Below, one piece after another: positions 60,851 through 64,000 of a stretch of DNA of 64,000 bases; position 1 is the first letter of the stretch, and each line of letters opens with the position of its first letter. Where the stretch lies: the NCBI RefSeq assembly GCF_014805685.1, contig NC_060909.1, positions 4,976,292 through 5,040,291 on the forward strand, given 5' to 3'. A program made the position numbers and the translations under genes. The notes beneath the pieces were generated by a model. That model had not been told where the DNA came from. It worked only from the letters and a program-made list of their open reading frames with translations, and did not search any database. The stretch is from Silurus meridionalis (lineage: Eukaryota > Chordata > Actinopteri > Siluriformes > Siluridae).

Positions 60851-63707
60851 TTTAGACGAAACCGCTGTTTTTAGTTTTGCTTTATAGAGGAGTTTCATGT
60901 AACTATTTTTGATTAACTACATTGTTAGTCATGGATTTAAGGATGGATAAATATATGTAACTTCTCTTTCTAATCTACCGACTAGAAATGCTTGCGATTG
61001 GATAAGCTTTAAAAGCCTTCAGCTTTTCTGCTGCAGAATCCAAGGTGTTTTTTTTTTTAGAAAATGAGATGTGTTGAACTATCACAATTTTTTGAGGCAG
61101 TGTAGATGTAAGTGTAGGTTTTATTCTTGAACGTTCAGTAGATATTACCTAAACCAGAAAACAAGACTGTAGATATGGAGCAAAAACTGGCAGACTATAA
61201 ACTGTAAATGATGTGGAAATCCCAATAACATCCGCTCGACAATGACAAAATGACAATGACTTGACAAAAAAATATACAGAATCCAAACCCTGAGTGATCT
61301 GTGTGACTTGTGATATGGTTAAGTGTCTTGCTAGAGCTAATGTGTAATGTAGTCCTGTCAGAGCTAATATCGAAATTTTCTGATTTGCTATTCCTTACTA
61401 TTTTGTCTACAATTTTTTTTGCAAGGTCTGCATTCAGATTGTGGTCTTTCAGTGGTGGTCTGTATGGTATCAATCCAGCCTGTAGTATTAAAATTATAGG
61501 TGGCATATGCAGTTTTGATGTGTACATCCTCCATGGTCATGTGAGTAGCAGGACCATTGACAGAGAAAGCCGCATTTCCAATCAGATATTCAATCCTTCA
61601 CTGTGTGCTGTTATTCTGCATCTATCACTGGGTCCATCAGGAGAAATGACTAAGCAACACAATCTGCTTTGGGTTTGTGTTTGAAAAATAACATGGCAGG
61701 TCACTATGAGGCACATCTGGGCATGAGCTTTAACAGGATGGGTGGCGGTGATGGTAAAATCTGACGTAAATGTCAATCATCTCGTATGAATATGAAGAGA
61801 TGAAGGACGAGTTGCAGTTGGCAGTGGCTGCAGCAGAGACAGGAAGCTCTCAATCAAAGACAAGAGGAAACATGTATGCGTGTGTGCATGTGGGTGGATG
61901 CATGAGAGAGCGAGAGAGAAAGAGAGAGAGAAAGAAGTAGATAGAGGTTGGAGGGAAAGGAAGTGTCATGTCTCTTCCTCCCCTTAGTAGAGTAATGAGT
62001 ATGTGTGTCTGGAGGGTTAGCTGCTCGTCCGTCTCTTGTTAGTCTGATTTATGTGCGAGGCACATTAACAGAGAAAAAAAAACGGAGAATGCGGAACTTG
62101 CACAGTGATAGAGAGATGAATATTTATATGTACAGAGGGAAGATAGAAACCGAGAACGAGAAGGGAGACCAAGGTTGCCAAGAAAGACCATTAACACTCA
62201 CATGGTAGCCTCAGTTCTGCCTCATTTAGAGTGCAGACGTAGACATTAAAAAATGTAGCCACAAAACCGCTCAAAAGGTGTTTAAACAGCACGATATATC
62301 ATTGTCTCCTTGTGGTGCATTCCTAGTAAAAATGTGTTCATGCTTTGTGAGTTGATAATGTGACACAGTCCAAGATTAAGCTTCACCAAACATCAACTCA
62401 GGAGACCAAAGGGGAAAAAAAAACAACTCCAAGTCCAAAGGTCATCTTTACCTTTGTTGCAGTCATCAAAACCTTCATTAGATCAACTGTCCACTTTAAT
62501 AACTGATGGCCTCAGCAGTCCTCATACCAATCCCGAAGTGTTTTATTGCAATCAGAGGCCATGTCTGCTTGAACTGGGAAAATGTGGCAGAAATAATTAT
62601 ATAAAGGGTTAGAGGGGGGTCTGGATTGAAGTGTTCCTGTAAGAATTCCAGTGGTGTAAGCAATTTATTTCTTAACAGATAGTTCATATTGTTTAAGGCA
62701 TGCCGTATATCTGTCAGAGATGACACAAAATATGGCTTTAATACACTATCACACACAAAAGGGGGGCATGCAGGAAATATTTCTAGCAGACTTTTTCTTA
62801 AAAAAATCTCTGAAAAGAGGTGCGTTTATTTGTCTCTTAAAGGGGAAACGGCAGATGAGTTTTCTAACAGGCCCCGTGTTTTACATGGCCATGCCTTGTT
62901 TTTATGGCGTGTATTCATTGAATTTGTAAAACAAATACACAAAGCAAACATGCAATCAAACCTGAAAAGACTTAGAATACCTCGTTACCGCTTCATGGTA
63001 TGTTGAGCAACCAATGGGCAGGAGAACATTTCTTCAACTGATGGTATTACAGTTTTCAATTTTTTCTTAGTGAATCATTCTTAATATTTGCAAACCAGTA
63101 AGTGCATTTCGCAAAACAATTATTACAAACAGCACAGAACATTGGATTTCTTGCATTTCATGTTGTAAGTATGATAGCGCTCAGTTTCAGTATTTCCTGA
63201 TTTAAACTAAGGTTTGGATTATAATGGTTGAAAATGCACAATTTCATTTCAGCACAAATTAGAAAATTGTATGTTGGATATTGATTGCAAAGATGGGACA
63301 GCATTTACACTATTACTATACTGTACTGTATTAGTGTTTGTTCATTTCTTGGTTGTTGATCCTTTTTTATTTCTGATTTAAGAAATGCTCCGAAACAACT
63401 GAGAAAAGGTTTAAACAAAGAGTAAGGAAACATCAGGCAGAGTGAGCGGGGGAATGTGGGGTTGTTTGGGGGCATTGTGTTGGATGAGGCACTAAGAACT
63501 ATGGCTGGCTTTATTGGCAACCTCAGCATTGTGCTAAAGAGCAGGCCCTCTTATGTAAAAGGGAGATTAGGAGGAAGTGGGTAAAGGATTTCCTAATCCA
63601 ATCCTCATCTAATCCCACAGGAATTCTGCCCACTCCTGCAAATGGCCTTCTTTAGTTATTTCCAGCAATTGGTCTCTAAACACACTGCATTATATGTATT
63701 GTAATTG
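60851..63707. other. Non-coding stretch, no gene seen
   Basis: Mostly unique AT-rich sequence with a purine-rich patch at 61900-61960. The frames at 61195-61684 on both strands and at 62689-63006 have no recognised domains and no clear splice context. Confidence 0.5.
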
Positions 63708-64000
63708 TACCAGAAGATCTTGATGTGCCTGCTATACAGCTTTGACCTCAACCCTCAACCCTATTGAACAAATTTGGAATGAATTGGGAGGCACCCCAGG
63801 CCTCCTCACCACATCTACATCAGTACCTTACTAACACCCTTAAGGTTGAATTAACACAAATCTCAATAAGCACACTGCAAAATCCAGTGGAACATCTTCT
63901 CAGAAGAGTGTAGGTTATAATGACAGCAAATAGGGACTAAATTTAGAATAGGATTTTTTGAAAGTACATGCCAATCTTATGATCAAGGTGTCCACAAACA
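63708..64000 (+). mobile_element. Tc1-like relic, short family, cut by window end
   Basis: Starts inside the element (ccagaagatcttgatgtgcc). It carries caaccctattgaacaaattt (decayed NPIE) and ccagtggaacatcttctcag. It runs to the last base with ...tgatcaaggtgtccacaaac. The left end is missing and the right end lies beyond the window. Confidence 0.82.

Noticed and set aside
61310..61684. 124-codon plus-strand frame with an overlapping 110-codon minus-strand frame
   Set aside because: Neither has a family motif. Overlapping frames of similar size on both strands suggest chance.

Overview
The window reads as non-coding vertebrate nuclear DNA from a ray-finned fish, most likely an ostariophysan such as a catfish; the species is an inference. 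The evidence is AT-rich sequence, many long dinucleotide and tetranucleotide microsatellites, and transposon families typical of teleosts: Tc1-like elements flanked by TA, tRNA-derived SINEs, a hAT-type MITE, RTE and CR1/L2/Rex1-type LINE 3' ends, and 3' tails of TTGAC pentamers. I found no convincing host protein-coding exon, rRNA or functional tRNA gene. Nearly every open frame is a translated microsatellite or chance. The only recognisable coding sequences are broken transposases and LINE relics.

Layout. 0-8 kb: mostly single-copy AT-rich sequence with small simple repeats and one SINE fragment. 8-14 kb: two copies of a GATA-tailed segment, a 0.9 kb compound GATA/GGAT array, a GAAA array, and a diverged 52-bp minisatellite split by a Tc1 fragment. 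15-19 kb: TA/GA arrays, LINE 3' fragments and a Tc1 fragment. 20-24 kb: a mobile-element cluster with a LINE 3' end (RT C-terminal remnant plus TTGAC tail), an RTE relic, and a 1.49 kb Tc1 element with long inverted repeats. 27-36 kb: SINEs nested in or beside Tc1 and MITE sequence, with clear target-site duplications. 37-47 kb: many CA/TG arrays, a 613-bp hAT-like MITE, a 30-bp perfect hairpin, and several repeat-free segments that look like candidate conserved non-coding elements. 49-51.2 kb: a 1079-bp tandem duplication whose copies differ, by eye, only in short indels. 54.5-56.1 kb: a DD37E Tc1-type element with a broken transposase on the minus strand. 56-64 kb: more Tc1 relics carrying SINE insertions.

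Interpretation. This looks like an intron or gene desert, possibly the regulatory neighbourhood of a developmental gene, but no gene can be named from the sequence. The repeats do not work together as a system; they record successive layers of insertion (Tc1 into RTE, SINE into Tc1, SINE into MITE, Tc1 into minisatellite). I do not see a convincing new biological system. The items most worth checking are the indel-only tandem duplication (recent event or assembly artefact), the perfect hairpin with a third partial arm, the GATA-linked segment pair, and the palindromic SOX-like site.
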